Shown here: one piece after another, positions 17,201 to 24,872 of the stretch
How positions within the stretch are numbered: the stretch's first letter is position 1
How the letters are laid out: the number at the start of each line of letters is the position of its first letter
Source: Candidatus Woesearchaeota archaeon CG07_land_8_20_14_0_80_44_23
GTDB taxonomy: Archaea; Nanobdellota; Nanobdellia; Woesearchaeales; 0-14-0-80-44-23
DNA length: 25,073 nucleotides
NCBI GenBank assembly: GCA_002779235.1
Contig: PEXD01000004.1
Span: 1-25,073, forward strand
Reading direction: 5' to 3'
Made by a program: the position numbers and the translations under genes
Notes under the pieces: generated by a model
Seen by the model: the letters and a program-made list of their open reading frames with translations, nothing else
Database searches by the model: none
What the model was told of the DNA's origin: nothing

Positions 17201-17941
17201 GTGGACAAGAAAAACAGCGTTAAGGGCGTTCTGAAGGGAATCTGGCACTTCATCTGGGAGGAGGACAGCGTCTGGAGCTGGATAGTGAACATAATCCTCG
17301 CATTTCTCATAATAAAATTCCTTTTCTACCCTGCGATAGGGCTTGCCCTGGGCACCAGCCACCCGATTGTCGCAGTCATCTCAGAGAGCATGGAGCACAA
17401 GACAACACCCGCATGCATGGAAGTTGACTCCAGCCACAATTGCATACAATATTATCCCGGAGTGTATGTGCTCTGCAACACCACATTTCGCCAGCAATAC
17501 AAAGTTACTGACGAGTTGTTCTGGGAGAGCTGCGGCTCCTTCTATCTGCAGCACAACATAACGCAGGCGGAGTTTGAGAAGTTCCCCTTCAGCCGCGGCT
17601 TCAACAAGGGAGACCTGATAATATTAAGGGGCAAGAAGCCCGCTGACATAAGGGTTGGCGATATTGTGGTATACAGCGCAGGAAACTTTGAGCCCATAAT
17701 CCACAGGGTTGTTGCCATAAATGCAACATTCGTGCCGGAGCAGAACAAGACAGCATATTACTTCACAACAAAGGGCGACCACAATCCCGACTCAATAATC
17801 CATGACTTGAACTTTCCCCAGGAGAATGTGCTGGGAGCCGGGCTTTTCAGGATACCCTACCTCGGCTACATCAAGATATGGTTTGTCGACTACTTGTTAA
17901 CTCCAATAATTAAAAACACCAGGCTCGCAAATCAGAAATAA
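17201..17941 (+). CDS. signal peptidase I, archaeal/ER type
   Basis: This is the membrane protease that removes signal peptides from exported proteins. A hydrophobic anchor (about 28-50) is followed by the catalytic serine in SESM (Ser63), then the conserved His of EPIIHRVVAI (His168) and the acidic TTKGDHNPD (Asp193). Serine with histidine rather than lysine marks the archaeal/eukaryotic S26B group. The 246 residues exceed the minimal length because of an insert (about 65-135) with four cysteines (72, 81, 92, 111) and sequons (NTT, NIT), probably outside the cell. A second hydrophobic stretch (221-236) lies near the C-terminus. A GTG start is supported by the TATA spacing. Confidence 0.92.
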   Translation: MDKKNSVKGVLKGIWHFIWEEDSVWSWIVNIILAFLIIKFLFYPAIGLALGTSHPIVAVISESMEHKTTPACMEVDSSHNCIQYYPGVYVLCNTTFRQQYKVTDELFWESCGSFYLQHNITQAEFEKFPFSRGFNKGDLIILRGKKPADIRVGDIVVYSAGNFEPIIHRVVAINATFVPEQNKTAYYFTTKGDHNPDSIIHDLNFPQENVLGAGLFRIPYLGYIKIWFVDYLLTPIIKNTRLANQK

Positions 17942-18001
17942 TAAATATAAGATGCGCCTCGGATTTTCAGCAAGAGAGATATTCAAAAAAGGTGATAAAA
18001 A

Positions 18002-18319
18002 ATGTTTTGCCCAAAATGCGGGACAATAATGATGATAAAGAAGCACGGCGCGAGAAGGGTGCTGGAATGCAAGTCCTGCGGATATATTGACAAGTCAGAA
18101 GAGCACATGATTATCAAGGAGAAGACAAAGGCAGTGAAGATAGATGTTGTCGACGCCTCGGCAGATGACAACGCCCTTCCTAAGACAGATGCGGAGTGCC
18201 CCAAGTGCAAGAACAGGGAGGCCTACTACTGGACTGTCCAGACCAGGGCCAGCGACGAGCCCGAGACAAAATTCTTCAAGTGCACAAAGTGCAAGCACAT
18301 ATGGCGGGATTACGACTAG
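18002..18319 (+). CDS. tfs: transcription elongation factor TFS
   Basis: TFS rescues backtracked archaeal RNA polymerase by stimulating cleavage of the transcript. It has an N-terminal zinc ribbon (Cys3, Cys6, Cys23, Cys26), a linker, and the C-terminal TFIIS-like ribbon (Cys66, Cys69, Cys94, Cys97) whose tip carries the catalytic pair in RASDEPET (Asp85, Glu86). At 105 residues it has the standard length. GGTGAT precedes the ATG. It heads a tight operon with a zinc-ribbon protein 11 bases later and a DUF167 protein. This is one of the clearest archaeal markers in the window. Confidence 0.96.
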   Translation: MFCPKCGTIMMIKKHGARRVLECKSCGYIDKSEEHMIIKEKTKAVKIDVVDASADDNALPKTDAECPKCKNREAYYWTVQTRASDEPETKFFKCTKCKHIWRDYD

Positions 18320-18330
18320 GGGTGAAAACC

Positions 18331-18588
18331 TTGAAAAAAGATGAAATAACAATAGAAAAAATGAATGAGGAGGACCTCAGGAAATATGAGGGCAAGGAAA
18401 TCCTCTTTGTTCCAAAGAAGTGCCCGAAGTGCGGCGCCCTGATGTCTGTCAGGGAGCTCGGCGTCTGGGGCTACTGGTGCAATGAGTGCGAGTTCTGGTG
18501 GGGAACATACGAGCCATATCCCATCGTAAGGGATGCAAAGAAGCATCCCGAAAAAAAGGCAGAAAAAAGAGTGAAAGTCAAAAAATAG
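18331..18588 (+). CDS. small zinc-ribbon protein, 85 aa
   Basis: This short protein has one zinc ribbon (CPKCG at 31-35 and CNEC at 50-53) between an acidic N-terminus and a very basic Lys-rich tail, suggesting nucleic-acid or ribosome binding; I cannot name the family. A TTG start at 18331 is chosen because GGGGTG lies six bases before it; an in-frame ATG at 18361 lacks an equally well-placed site (GAGG lies after it). The basic tail follows a tryptophan-rich loop (ECEFWWGTY). It sits between TFS and a DUF167 gene, which hints at a role in transcription or RNA handling, by context only. Confidence 0.8.
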   Translation: MKKDEITIEKMNEEDLRKYEGKEILFVPKKCPKCGALMSVRELGVWGYWCNECEFWWGTYEPYPIVRDAKKHPEKKAEKRVKVKK

Positions 18589-18591
18589 AAA

Positions 18592-18858
18592 ATGCCTAAG
18601 CCAGAAATTTCCGGAAAAGCCCTTTCAATAATATCTTCCCAGGATTCCTTTGAAATCCGCGCAAAGCCCGCCTCAGGCAGGGAGGAGCTTTTTTTTGACG
18701 ATAAAAAAGATGTTATAGTGGCGTTCCTGAAGGAGCCGGCTGAGGATGGAAAGGCCAATTGCGAGCTGATAAAGCTCCTGAAGCGCGCCTCTGGCAGGGA
18801 TTTTAAGATAATCTCAGGTGCTTCATCAAGAAGAAAGATAATAATGGCGATTAAATAA
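18592..18858 (+). CDS. DUF167 (YggU) family protein
   Basis: The 88-residue protein matches DUF167 along its length: the early strand FEIRAKPASGREEL, the signature FLKEPAEDGKANCELIKLLKR (about 43-63), and the end IISGASSRRKIIMAIK. The family is widespread in bacteria, archaea and eukaryotes; its biochemical role is not established. The ATG lies three bases after the preceding stop, so translation is likely coupled. It ends the TFS operon, 29 bp from the convergent coiled-coil gene. Confidence 0.9.
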   Translation: MPKPEISGKALSIISSQDSFEIRAKPASGREELFFDDKKDVIVAFLKEPAEDGKANCELIKLLKRASGRDFKIISGASSRRKIIMAIK

Positions 18859-18887
18859 AGAAGGGTTAAATAAAGAATAAGCAAGGA

Positions 18888-21800
18888 TTACTTTCTTTTC
18901 CCTGCCCCGTTTCTGCTATTCCTGCTCTTCCTGCTGTTCTTTGGAACCTCTTCTGTGAAGAAGTTCATGAATGTTTTTCCTATCCAGGCAAAGCCCTTTT
19001 TGATTCCATTCCAGAGCTTCAGCGCAATATTCCCTGCGGAAAGCACTATCACTGCAACAATTATTACGATTCCAGCGACTATGTACCAGAGATAATCGAG
19101 GATGAAAGCCCAAACTGAAGTAGCTGCCGATGCAACTGCACTTCCAACAGAAATCGCAGCTTCTTTAATCCATGCCCATGCTGACGACAACCAGCTGCCT
19201 GCTTTCCTGCCTGCACCGGCTATCCAGCTTGTCTGATTTGTGGCGTTTGTGGCGTTCTTTGTGATATTTGTGACATTCTTCACAATAGTTGTGGCATTTT
19301 TTGCAACACTGACATTGCTGGTGGCGTTTTTCACAACACTTGCATTCTTAGCAATGCTTGTGGCGTTCTTCGCAATGCTGACATTCATCCCTGCCTGCCT
19401 TGTTGAATTGAAAAATCCTACAATTGTCTTGTAATTGAATAGTATGAGCACTGCCAGGGCGAAGATTACAAGGAAAATCACTATCAGGTAAATCAGCCTT
19501 GAGCCGCGCTTCTCCTTTTTCTCCCTGGCTTTCAGCTTCGGCGCTTCCCTCTGCTTCCTCTCTGCCGCTTCCTCTTCCTCAACTGTGAAAAAGTCATGGA
19601 CTATCCTTGCCAGCACAGAAAAGAATCCCCATCCCCTGCCTTTCTGCTTTGGCTTTTCTCTCCTGACTGCAGGCGCAGGCGCCTCTCTCTTTGGGGCAAT
19701 CTCTATTGATTTCACTTCCTCATAGGAAACCCTTTCCCGCCTTATGCCCCTTGAGAGCTCGTTAATCTTTTGCTGGAGAATCCTCTTCAGCTCGTAATAC
19801 CTTGATTTTATGGAGTTGGCGTTTGAATAGAATTCATCCCTTGTGACAAGGCGCCTCTGCGCTGACTTCTGCCTTGCGAGCTCGCGCTCAAGCGATTCCA
19901 TCTTGGCATATAGCTCGGGTATCTTTGAGGTCTCGTCAGCCCTCCTTCCAACAGCGGCAATCGACTGCCTGATTCCCCTTATGCTGTTTGAAAGTGCCGC
20001 CCTTGTGGCATAGTCCGACTGCATCCTTTCCTCAAATGCTGTGATGCTGTCCTTCGCCTTCTTTGCCTCGGAAACGCTCCTTCTTGCGCGCAGGTCGCAC
20101 TTGCCTATCTCGAACTCGAATGTGTCCCTGGTCACTGCCTGCTCCTTGAATGCCGAGAGCTCGTCATGGCTGTTCCTGACAGCAGACGCCACGTCATCAA
20201 ACTCGCGCTCCACTGTCCTTATCTTTCTTGAGAGGGCTCCTGAAATCCTGCCCAGCGCCTGCTTTGTGGCAGAGTGCTTCTCGAGCAGTGCCAGCCTTGC
20301 CTCTGCCCTCCTGAGCCCCGCTATTTCTGACTTCAATTTTTCAACTGCAGATATCCTCTTCTCTGCATCTAGAAGCTTCTGCTCAACATATGAGTATTCC
20401 TCCCTGAAATTCGCCTCGTTTGTCTTTGTGGCTGCAAGCTTCTCCACATCCTTTGAGAGCCCTGCTGTCTTGTTCCTGATTACCCTCATCTCGTTTCTGA
20501 GCTCTGCACTCCTGCCGGATAAGGCATCAGATGTAACTGCCTGCTTCTCAAATTCTGAAATCGATTTCCTGATTTCCGCATCAGAATCCCTCAGCCCTGC
20601 AACTGCGCTGCCTATCTTCTGATTCACTGAGGTTATCTTTCTGGCAAGCTCTCTTCCGGAGACAGAGGACTTTCTCAGCGAGTCCAGCGATTTCCTGAGC
20701 AGTTCCTCGCTTTCTATCTCTTCCTCCTCAAGCCCGCCTATTCTCGACGATATTGCTGCTATCTTTGAGCTGAACTCACTTGCCTTTACGCTGCTGCCTT
20801 TAAGTGCAGAGAGTTTCCTTTCAAGGAGCGCGGCCCTTGCCTGCGACTCCCTGCTCGCCTTTGCGAGCTGCTCTGAGAGCGCCTTTGTCTTCTTTGAGAA
20901 AACAGGATTCTTTACTGCGCTCTTTGCAAGTGCATCTATTTTTCTCAGGAGGGATTGGGCAGACGAGTTTGCGCTCTGCTCCTGTTCCTCCAATTCCTTC
21001 TGTATTTCATATATTGAATGTGAGAGTTCATCCTTTGATGCAGCTGATGCCCTGAGCAGCCCTGCCTCCTGTTCAACTTTGGCATAGGAAGCGTCTGACT
21101 CTGACTTCAGCCGGTCTATCCTCGATGAGAGATTTTTCACTCCATTTTTGAAATCTGAATGCGAGACATTTCTCTTCCTGAGGGCTGAAACATCCTTGGC
21201 AGTCTTCTTTGCACCTGCTGAAAGCGCTGCTGCCTCTGACTTTAGGTATTCAAGCTCAGCCATTTTCTTGGAGAGCGCCTCATTCTGCTGGTCAAAGTAG
21301 TATATTTCGTCGTAGAATGAGGACTTTGTTACCATCCTCTTTTTTGATTCTGCGAGGGATTTCTCTGCAGATGCTATCCTCTTTTCAGCATTTGCAAGCT
21401 CCTGCCTTTCCGCAAGCCGGGAAATCGTTTGCGAGATTCCCTCAATCTCCTCGTTATACTGGCTTTTCGGAACAAGCCCTCTCTTTGCATCATCAATGCC
21501 CTTCCTGAGCTCTGAAAGTTTCTTCTCTATCTTCTCAAGCGATGATACCGAGCTCAGCCTGTCCATCCTTCCTGTTATTGACGCAAGCTCTCTTGAGAGC
21601 TCCTGCTTTGATGCTGCTGATTCTGAAAGCGAATCAACCCTTTTCCTTAGGATTGAGATGTCCCTTGTGCCCCAAAGCTGCTTTATTGCCGCCTCTTCTG
21701 CGGCGAGCCTTGACTCAAGCTTCTCTATAGCCTTCTCCTGCTGCTCGAGCCGCGCAACCTTGCTTTCAACAAGGGAGAGCTGGGCCTGCCTTGCCGCCTC

Positions 21801-21992
21801 GCCCTTTATGTTCTCAGCCATCTGGTTGAGCGCTGAAAGTTCTGACACGATGCTCTTTATCTGGGCATCGTAGCCGCCCCTGAGGTTCACTATGTCCTTT
21901 TTCACAGAATAAAAAGAATCCTTAAGGTTTTTGTCCAGGGCAGAAAGCCTAATGTTTAGATTATCGGTTAATTTGTCATTGATGTCAGTCAT
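18888..21992 (-). CDS. giant coiled-coil membrane protein with sequon-rich loop, 1034 aa
   Basis: I do not recognise a family. Residues 1-750 are almost continuous charged coiled coil (SMC/myosin-like composition, one cysteine). Within it a motif like A-V-T-x-x-x-F/L recurs at about 126, 173, 220, 275, 317, 359, 401, 443, 485, 574, 619, 661 and 715; the step is exactly 42 residues (six heptads) from 317 to 485 and again from 619 to 661. A Pro-rich basic linker and a hydrophobic patch (790-802) lead to a membrane segment (833-852), a loop (860-925) with about a dozen N-X-S/T sequons, a second membrane segment (968-992) and a basic tail. Basic residues before the first segment place the coiled coil inside. 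The start is set by GGTGGGGTG just before the ATG and a TATA box further out. Confidence 0.85.
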   Translation of the reverse strand: MTDINDKLTDNLNIRLSALDKNLKDSFYSVKKDIVNLRGGYDAQIKSIVSELSALNQMAENIKGEAARQAQLSLVESKVARLEQQEKAIEKLESRLAAEEAAIKQLWGTRDISILRKRVDSLSESAASKQELSRELASITGRMDRLSSVSSLEKIEKKLSELRKGIDDAKRGLVPKSQYNEEIEGISQTISRLAERQELANAEKRIASAEKSLAESKKRMVTKSSFYDEIYYFDQQNEALSKKMAELEYLKSEAAALSAGAKKTAKDVSALRKRNVSHSDFKNGVKNLSSRIDRLKSESDASYAKVEQEAGLLRASAASKDELSHSIYEIQKELEEQEQSANSSAQSLLRKIDALAKSAVKNPVFSKKTKALSEQLAKASRESQARAALLERKLSALKGSSVKASEFSSKIAAISSRIGGLEEEEIESEELLRKSLDSLRKSSVSGRELARKITSVNQKIGSAVAGLRDSDAEIRKSISEFEKQAVTSDALSGRSAELRNEMRVIRNKTAGLSKDVEKLAATKTNEANFREEYSYVEQKLLDAEKRISAVEKLKSEIAGLRRAEARLALLEKHSATKQALGRISGALSRKIRTVEREFDDVASAVRNSHDELSAFKEQAVTRDTFEFEIGKCDLRARRSVSEAKKAKDSITAFEERMQSDYATRAALSNSIRGIRQSIAAVGRRADETSKIPELYAKMESLERELARQKSAQRRLVTRDEFYSNANSIKSRYYELKRILQQKINELSRGIRRERVSYEEVKSIEIAPKREAPAPAVRREKPKQKGRGWGFFSVLARIVHDFFTVEEEEAAERKQREAPKLKAREKKEKRGSRLIYLIVIFLVIFALAVLILFNYKTIVGFFNSTRQAGMNVSIAKNATSIAKNASVVKNATSNVSVAKNATTIVKNVTNITKNATNATNQTSWIAGAGRKAGSWLSSAWAWIKEAAISVGSAVASAATSVWAFILDYLWYIVAGIVIIVAVIVLSAGNIALKLWNGIKKGFAWIGKTFMNFFTEEVPKNSRKSRNSRNGAGKRK

Positions 21993-22021
21993 ACACCCCA
22001 CCTTCTGATTAGAAATAGCGA

Positions 22022-22034
22022 CAATATTTAAACC
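22022..22034 (-). promoter_or_regulatory. promoter of the coiled-coil gene
   Basis: GGTTTAAATATTG on the minus strand is a strong TATA element. It predicts a start near 22003, which excludes the longer upstream frame and supports the ATG at 21992 with GGTGGGGTG just before it. Confidence 0.7.
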
Positions 22035-22124
22035 TTTCTTTTTTTCACCATTAGAGAATAACAAAAAGTTATGTGAAAAAGTTATATAACAATTATATAA
22101 CAAGATTCATTATGCTATTCAAAA

Positions 22125-22134
22125 CCTTTAAATA
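22125..22134 (+). promoter_or_regulatory. promoter ahead of the hairpin array and tRNA-His
   Basis: CCTTTAAATA, preceded by AAAA as BRE, predicts a start at about 22157, exactly where the first hairpin of the array begins. It may drive a non-coding RNA, a tRNA-His precursor, or both. GTTATATAAC-type palindromes lie just upstream (22081-22101). Confidence 0.55.
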
Positions 22135-22156
22135 TTAAACTCTTAAATCCTGTTCT

Positions 22157-22337
22157 ATAGGCAAGGACATTAATATTTGTTATTATTTCCCTTACCTATA
22201 TCCAGAAGACTTTAACAAATTCATAGGCAAGGGAATTAATGTTCATTATTATTTGCCTTGCCTATGTCCAGAAGACTTTAACAAATTTTATGCAAATATT
22301 AAAGTCTTCTTGTATCATACGAATATTAAAGTCTTCT
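22157..22337 (+). repeat. tandem hairpin array with paired inverted motifs
   Basis: Two tandem units 66 bp apart each contain a hairpin with ATAGGCAAGG/CCTTGCCTAT arms (22157-22199, one G-U; 22223-22265, perfect) followed by AGAAGACTTTAA (22204, 22270). Then come two copies of the exact reverse complement TTAAAGTCTTCT (22299, 22326), 27 bp apart. The transcript could therefore fold with both forward motifs paired to both reverse motifs. It ends 12 bp before tRNA-His. There is no open frame of note. It may be a structured RNA, a processing leader or a decayed mobile element. Confidence 0.6.
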
Positions 22338-22348
22338 TGTATGCAAAT

Positions 22349-22422
22349 GGCGGTAGTGGTGTAGCCTGGCAGCACAGAGGACTGTGGCTCCTCCAGCCCG
22401 GATTCAAATTCCGGCTACCGCC
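22349..22422 (+). tRNA. tRNA-His(GTG), encoded G-1
   Basis: The acceptor GGCGGTAG pairs with CTACCGCC over 8 bp including G-1 with C73, the hallmark of tRNA-His. D stem GTGT/GCAC, anticodon stem GAGGA/TCCTC with loop CTGTGGC (anticodon GTG), variable loop of four, and T arm CCGGA-TTCAAAT-TCCGG are all complete. No intron and no encoded CCA are present. tRNA-His is one of the four GUN tRNAs that receive queuosine, and queH and queA lie less than 2.5 kb away. Confidence 0.95.
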
Positions 22423-22444
22423 CGTTTTAATTCTGAAAGAATAA

Positions 22445-23005
22445 TTAGCCTCTGAAGCCCCTGAAAAATCTTCCCCTTTTCTTTACGAAGAAATCTCCTT
22501 TCTTTTTATAAGGCTCGCCTATTTTTTCTAATGATTTAGTGTCCAGCAGCAGCATGTCAGGCCCGCCTTCCTGAAGGCTCTTGGTGTAGTCAATCACCAT
22601 CAGGTATTTTTTCATGATCTTTTCATCATTTTTGTCAGGCATGAGCGCATATGCCACAGGATAAACTCTGTTATATTTTTCTAATGTCCTATTTTCAAGT
22701 TCCTTTAACTTATCCATCTCAATCAACTGGATGTTATCGGGATTGCCTTTTGCAATGTCCTCTGCTACTGTATAAAGTGCAGAGAGATAATAGACCTCTT
22801 TGTCAATAAATCTTTGAAAATCATCCATATTCCTATTCTTCTGATTATACATCTTTATCAAGGTCATTACACTTCTGAGATGATTAAAATACCCTTCCTT
22901 TTGCTGTCCCTTTTCATAGTTTTCATATAGCACCTTTGTATAAAAATCAACTAGAAAGCCTATCTTGTCCTCCAAACTCTCATGGCTTTTTTGTTCTTCC
23001 TTCAT
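22445..23005 (-). CDS. hypothetical protein, 186 aa
   Basis: I do not recognise this protein. It is hydrophilic and strongly helical with many Tyr and Lys residues, no signal peptide and no cysteines; the last 20 residues are basic and rich in Phe, Arg and Gly (KKRGRFFRGFRG), suggesting RNA or ribosome contact. It is somewhat more AT-rich than the metabolic genes. A TATA box (ATATTTATATAATTG, 23025-23039) lies about 26 bp before the ATG, so the message is probably leaderless. Its stop is 22 bp from the convergent tRNA-His end. The coding call is good; the function is unknown. Confidence 0.75.
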   Translation of the reverse strand: MKEEQKSHESLEDKIGFLVDFYTKVLYENYEKGQQKEGYFNHLRSVMTLIKMYNQKNRNMDDFQRFIDKEVYYLSALYTVAEDIAKGNPDNIQLIEMDKLKELENRTLEKYNRVYPVAYALMPDKNDEKIMKKYLMVIDYTKSLQEGGPDMLLLDTKSLEKIGEPYKKKGDFFVKKRGRFFRGFRG

Positions 23006-23024
23006 AAGTTTATGCTAGCAGGGC

Positions 23025-23039
23025 AATTATATAAATATT
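23025..23039 (-). promoter_or_regulatory. TATA box of the 22445-23005 gene
   Basis: ATATTTATATAATTG on the minus strand is centred about 26 bp before the ATG. Confidence 0.6.
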
Positions 23040-23065
23040 GTGCTTGTCCTAAATATCAATCAAAA

Positions 23066-23074
23066 ACAATAAAA
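23066..23074 (+). promoter_or_regulatory. TATA-like element of queH
   Basis: ACAATAAAA is about 27 bp before the queH ATG, giving a leaderless transcript. It is weaker than the other boxes in the window. Confidence 0.4.
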
Positions 23075-23097
23075 GCAGGTTCAAATTACCATAACCT

Positions 23098-23646
23098 ATG
23101 AAACCAAAGCTGCTTCTGCACACCTGCTGCGCGCCATGCCTGCTCTCTGCGCTCTTTCATTTGAAGGACGAATATGAGATAACTGTCTTTTATTTCAACC
23201 CAAACATCTATCCTGGGAAAGAGTATCAGAAAAGGAAATCTTATGCTGAGAAATACTGCTCTGAAAACTCAATAAGGTTTGTTGAAGGCGATTTCAATCC
23301 TGCAGAATGGCTTTCATTTGTTTCAAAAGCAGAAAATTTTGCAAAGCTGCCTGAGGGAGGGGAGAGGTGCTCTTCCTGCTTTGAGTTCCGCCTGAGGAAG
23401 GCAGCGGATTATGCAAAGGAGAACGGATTTTCCATATTCTGCACAACCCTCACATCAGGGGCGAACAAGAAGGCATCGCAGATAAATGCAATCGGCGAGA
23501 AAATAGCCGCTGAAATGAAGATAAGATTTCTCTCAAAGGATTTCAAGAAGGGCGGCGGCTATGAGTTCAGCAGGAAGGAATGCATGCGCCTTGGCATTTA
23601 CAGGCAGAACTACTGCGGCTGCATGTATTCATTCAAAAAAAATTAA
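23098..23646 (+). CDS. queH: epoxyqueuosine reductase QueH
   Basis: QueH carries out the last step of queuosine synthesis, reducing epoxyqueuosine to queuosine at position 34 of tRNAs; it is the non-orthologous replacement for the cobalamin enzyme QueG. The family (DUF208) signatures are all visible: HTCCAPC (8-14; Cys10, Cys11), PEGGERCSSCFEFRL (85-99; Cys91, Cys94) and YCGC (172-175; Cys173, Cys175). These cysteines bind the iron-sulfur cluster and a further metal. At 182 residues it has the family length. The stop overlaps by three bases the stop of convergent queA, the preceding pathway gene. Confidence 0.95.
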   Translation: MKPKLLLHTCCAPCLLSALFHLKDEYEITVFYFNPNIYPGKEYQKRKSYAEKYCSENSIRFVEGDFNPAEWLSFVSKAENFAKLPEGGERCSSCFEFRLRKAADYAKENGFSIFCTTLTSGANKKASQINAIGEKIAAEMKIRFLSKDFKKGGGYEFSRKECMRLGIYRQNYCGCMYSFKKN

Positions 23647-24656
23647 TCAGTTCTTTTGTAGAGCAGCATCGAATCGCCGAAGCTGAAAAACCTGTATTTC
23701 TCTTCAATGGCATCTTTGTATGCAGCCATTATCCTCTCATAGCCCCCGAATGCAGCAATCATCATAATAAGCGTTGAGTTGGGCGTGTGGAAGTTTGTTA
23801 TCATTGCAGAGACCGGTGATTTGAATTTATATCCCGGCTTGATGAAAATATCGGACGGGCCGCTTTTTGGGTATACTATGCCATTTTTTGACACTGTCTC
23901 GAGCGTTTTTACAACAGTTGTCCCCACAGCAAATACCCTATGCCCATCTTTTACTGCATTGTTTATTTCATCAGCAGCATCAGCTGAAACTTCATATAAT
24001 TCAGCGTCCATCCTGTGGTTTGCAATATCATGAACCGGCTTGAATGTCCCTAAGCTTACATGAAGGGTTATCTCAACAAACTTTGCTCCCTTGTCCCTTA
24101 TCTTCTGCATCAATTCAGGGGTGAAGTGCAGCCCTGCTGTGGGCGCTGCAATCGCCCCCTTTTTCTTTGAGTATACTGTCTGATACATCTCAGGGTCTTC
24201 AAGCTTTTTCTTGATGTAGTGCGGAAGCGGCATGATTCCGGAGTTCAAGACTTCTTCAATCGGTGCGCTGAATTTAAGGGAGCACTTCCCCTTATTTTTT
24301 TCTTCAACCTCTGCTGTGAATTTGTCAAATATTATTTTTGAGCCAACTTTGATATTTCTTCCCGAGACAAGGCATTCCCAGTTTCCGCCGGCAAGCTTTC
24401 TCACGAGAAGCACCTCTGCCCTGCCACCTGTCTCTTTCCTTCCGGCTAAGCGCGCAGGTATCACCTGCGTATTGTTGATGACAACAACATCGCCAGGGCT
24501 TATGTAGTCAATTATGTCATAGAAATGCTTGTGCTCAAACGAATCGCCCTTCACCACGAGCAGGCGCGATTGGTCCCTCGGGATGGCGTGCTCCTGGGCA
24601 ATAAGCTCTTTCGGCAGCCCGTAGTCAAAATCCTCAAGAGTGAACTCTCTTTCCAT
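23643..24656 (-). CDS. queA: S-adenosylmethionine:tRNA ribosyltransferase-isomerase QueA
   Basis: QueA moves the ribosyl part of S-adenosylmethionine to preQ1 in tRNA, forming epoxyqueuosine, the substrate of QueH. The 337-residue protein is full length and matches throughout: NTQVIPARLAGRKETGG near the start, LPHYIKKKLEDPEMYQTVY, GAIAAPTAGLHFT (about 167-179), LHVSLGTFKPV, FAVGTTVVKTLE and the end TPNSTLIMMIAAF. It is normally a bacterial enzyme; archaea usually make archaeosine at G15 instead. A TATA box (24677-24688, minus strand) lies about 26 bp before the ATG. tgt and the preQ1 genes are not in the window. Confidence 0.96.
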   Translation of the reverse strand: MEREFTLEDFDYGLPKELIAQEHAIPRDQSRLLVVKGDSFEHKHFYDIIDYISPGDVVVINNTQVIPARLAGRKETGGRAEVLLVRKLAGGNWECLVSGRNIKVGSKIIFDKFTAEVEEKNKGKCSLKFSAPIEEVLNSGIMPLPHYIKKKLEDPEMYQTVYSKKKGAIAAPTAGLHFTPELMQKIRDKGAKFVEITLHVSLGTFKPVHDIANHRMDAELYEVSADAADEINNAVKDGHRVFAVGTTVVKTLETVSKNGIVYPKSGPSDIFIKPGYKFKSPVSAMITNFHTPNSTLIMMIAAFGGYERIMAAYKDAIEEKYRFFSFGDSMLLYKRTD

Positions 24657-24676
24657 CAGCCCTGCTTTTGTCCATT

Positions 24677-24688
24677 CTTATAAAAATC
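24677..24688 (-). promoter_or_regulatory. queA TATA box, divergent pair
   Basis: GATTTTTATAAG on the minus strand is about 26 bp from the queA ATG. It lies 12 bp from the plus-strand TATA box of the small membrane genes, so the two divergent promoters could affect each other. Confidence 0.6.
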
Positions 24689-24699
24689 TTGTGAAAAAA

Positions 24700-24708
24700 T
24701 TTATAAAC
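24700..24708 (+). promoter_or_regulatory. TATA box of the small membrane protein pair
   Basis: TTTATAAAC is centred about 26 bp before the ATG at 24730. This spacing fixes that start and implies a leaderless transcript. Confidence 0.6.
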
Positions 24709-24729
24709 AGCGGAAAGTTCGCCTCCTGC

Positions 24730-24867
24730 ATGAGAACAGCAACCATTCTTTTCATAACTCATGTGCCGTACATGCTGATTGCAGTTTGCCTGCTTGCTTA
24801 CATGATTGTGATGAAGAGGAAGCTTCTCGAGATTTCAGAGTTTTTAAACAGAAAAAACAAAGGGTGA
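24730..24867 (+). CDS. small membrane protein, 45 aa (paralogue 1)
   Basis: It has one membrane helix (about 5-28, with Pro13 and a cysteine) followed by a charged amphipathic tail (KRKLLEISEFLNRK). The ATG at 24730 is chosen over the longer frame because the TATA box is exactly one promoter spacing upstream. The next gene encodes a similar protein (THVP...AY...RK..E against TQLP...AY...RK..E), so the pair are paralogues. The family is unknown. Positive charges after the helix put the C-terminal tail inside the cell. Confidence 0.65.
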   Translation: MRTATILFITHVPYMLIAVCLLAYMIVMKRKLLEISEFLNRKNKG

Positions 24868-24872
24868 AGTTT

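Noticed and set aside
20041..20622. 193-codon plus-strand frame within the coiled-coil gene
   Set aside because: It is Ser/Phe/Leu-rich, the antisense image of the Lys/Glu/Ser-rich coiled coil, with no start signals.
21993..22103. Longer N-terminus for the coiled-coil protein
   Set aside because: The extra frame runs through the TATA box at 22022-22034 and has no ribosome site, whereas the ATG at 21992 has one.
22157..22337. CRISPR array
   Set aside because: There are only two units per orientation, the units are hairpins with near-identical spacers, and there are no cas genes.
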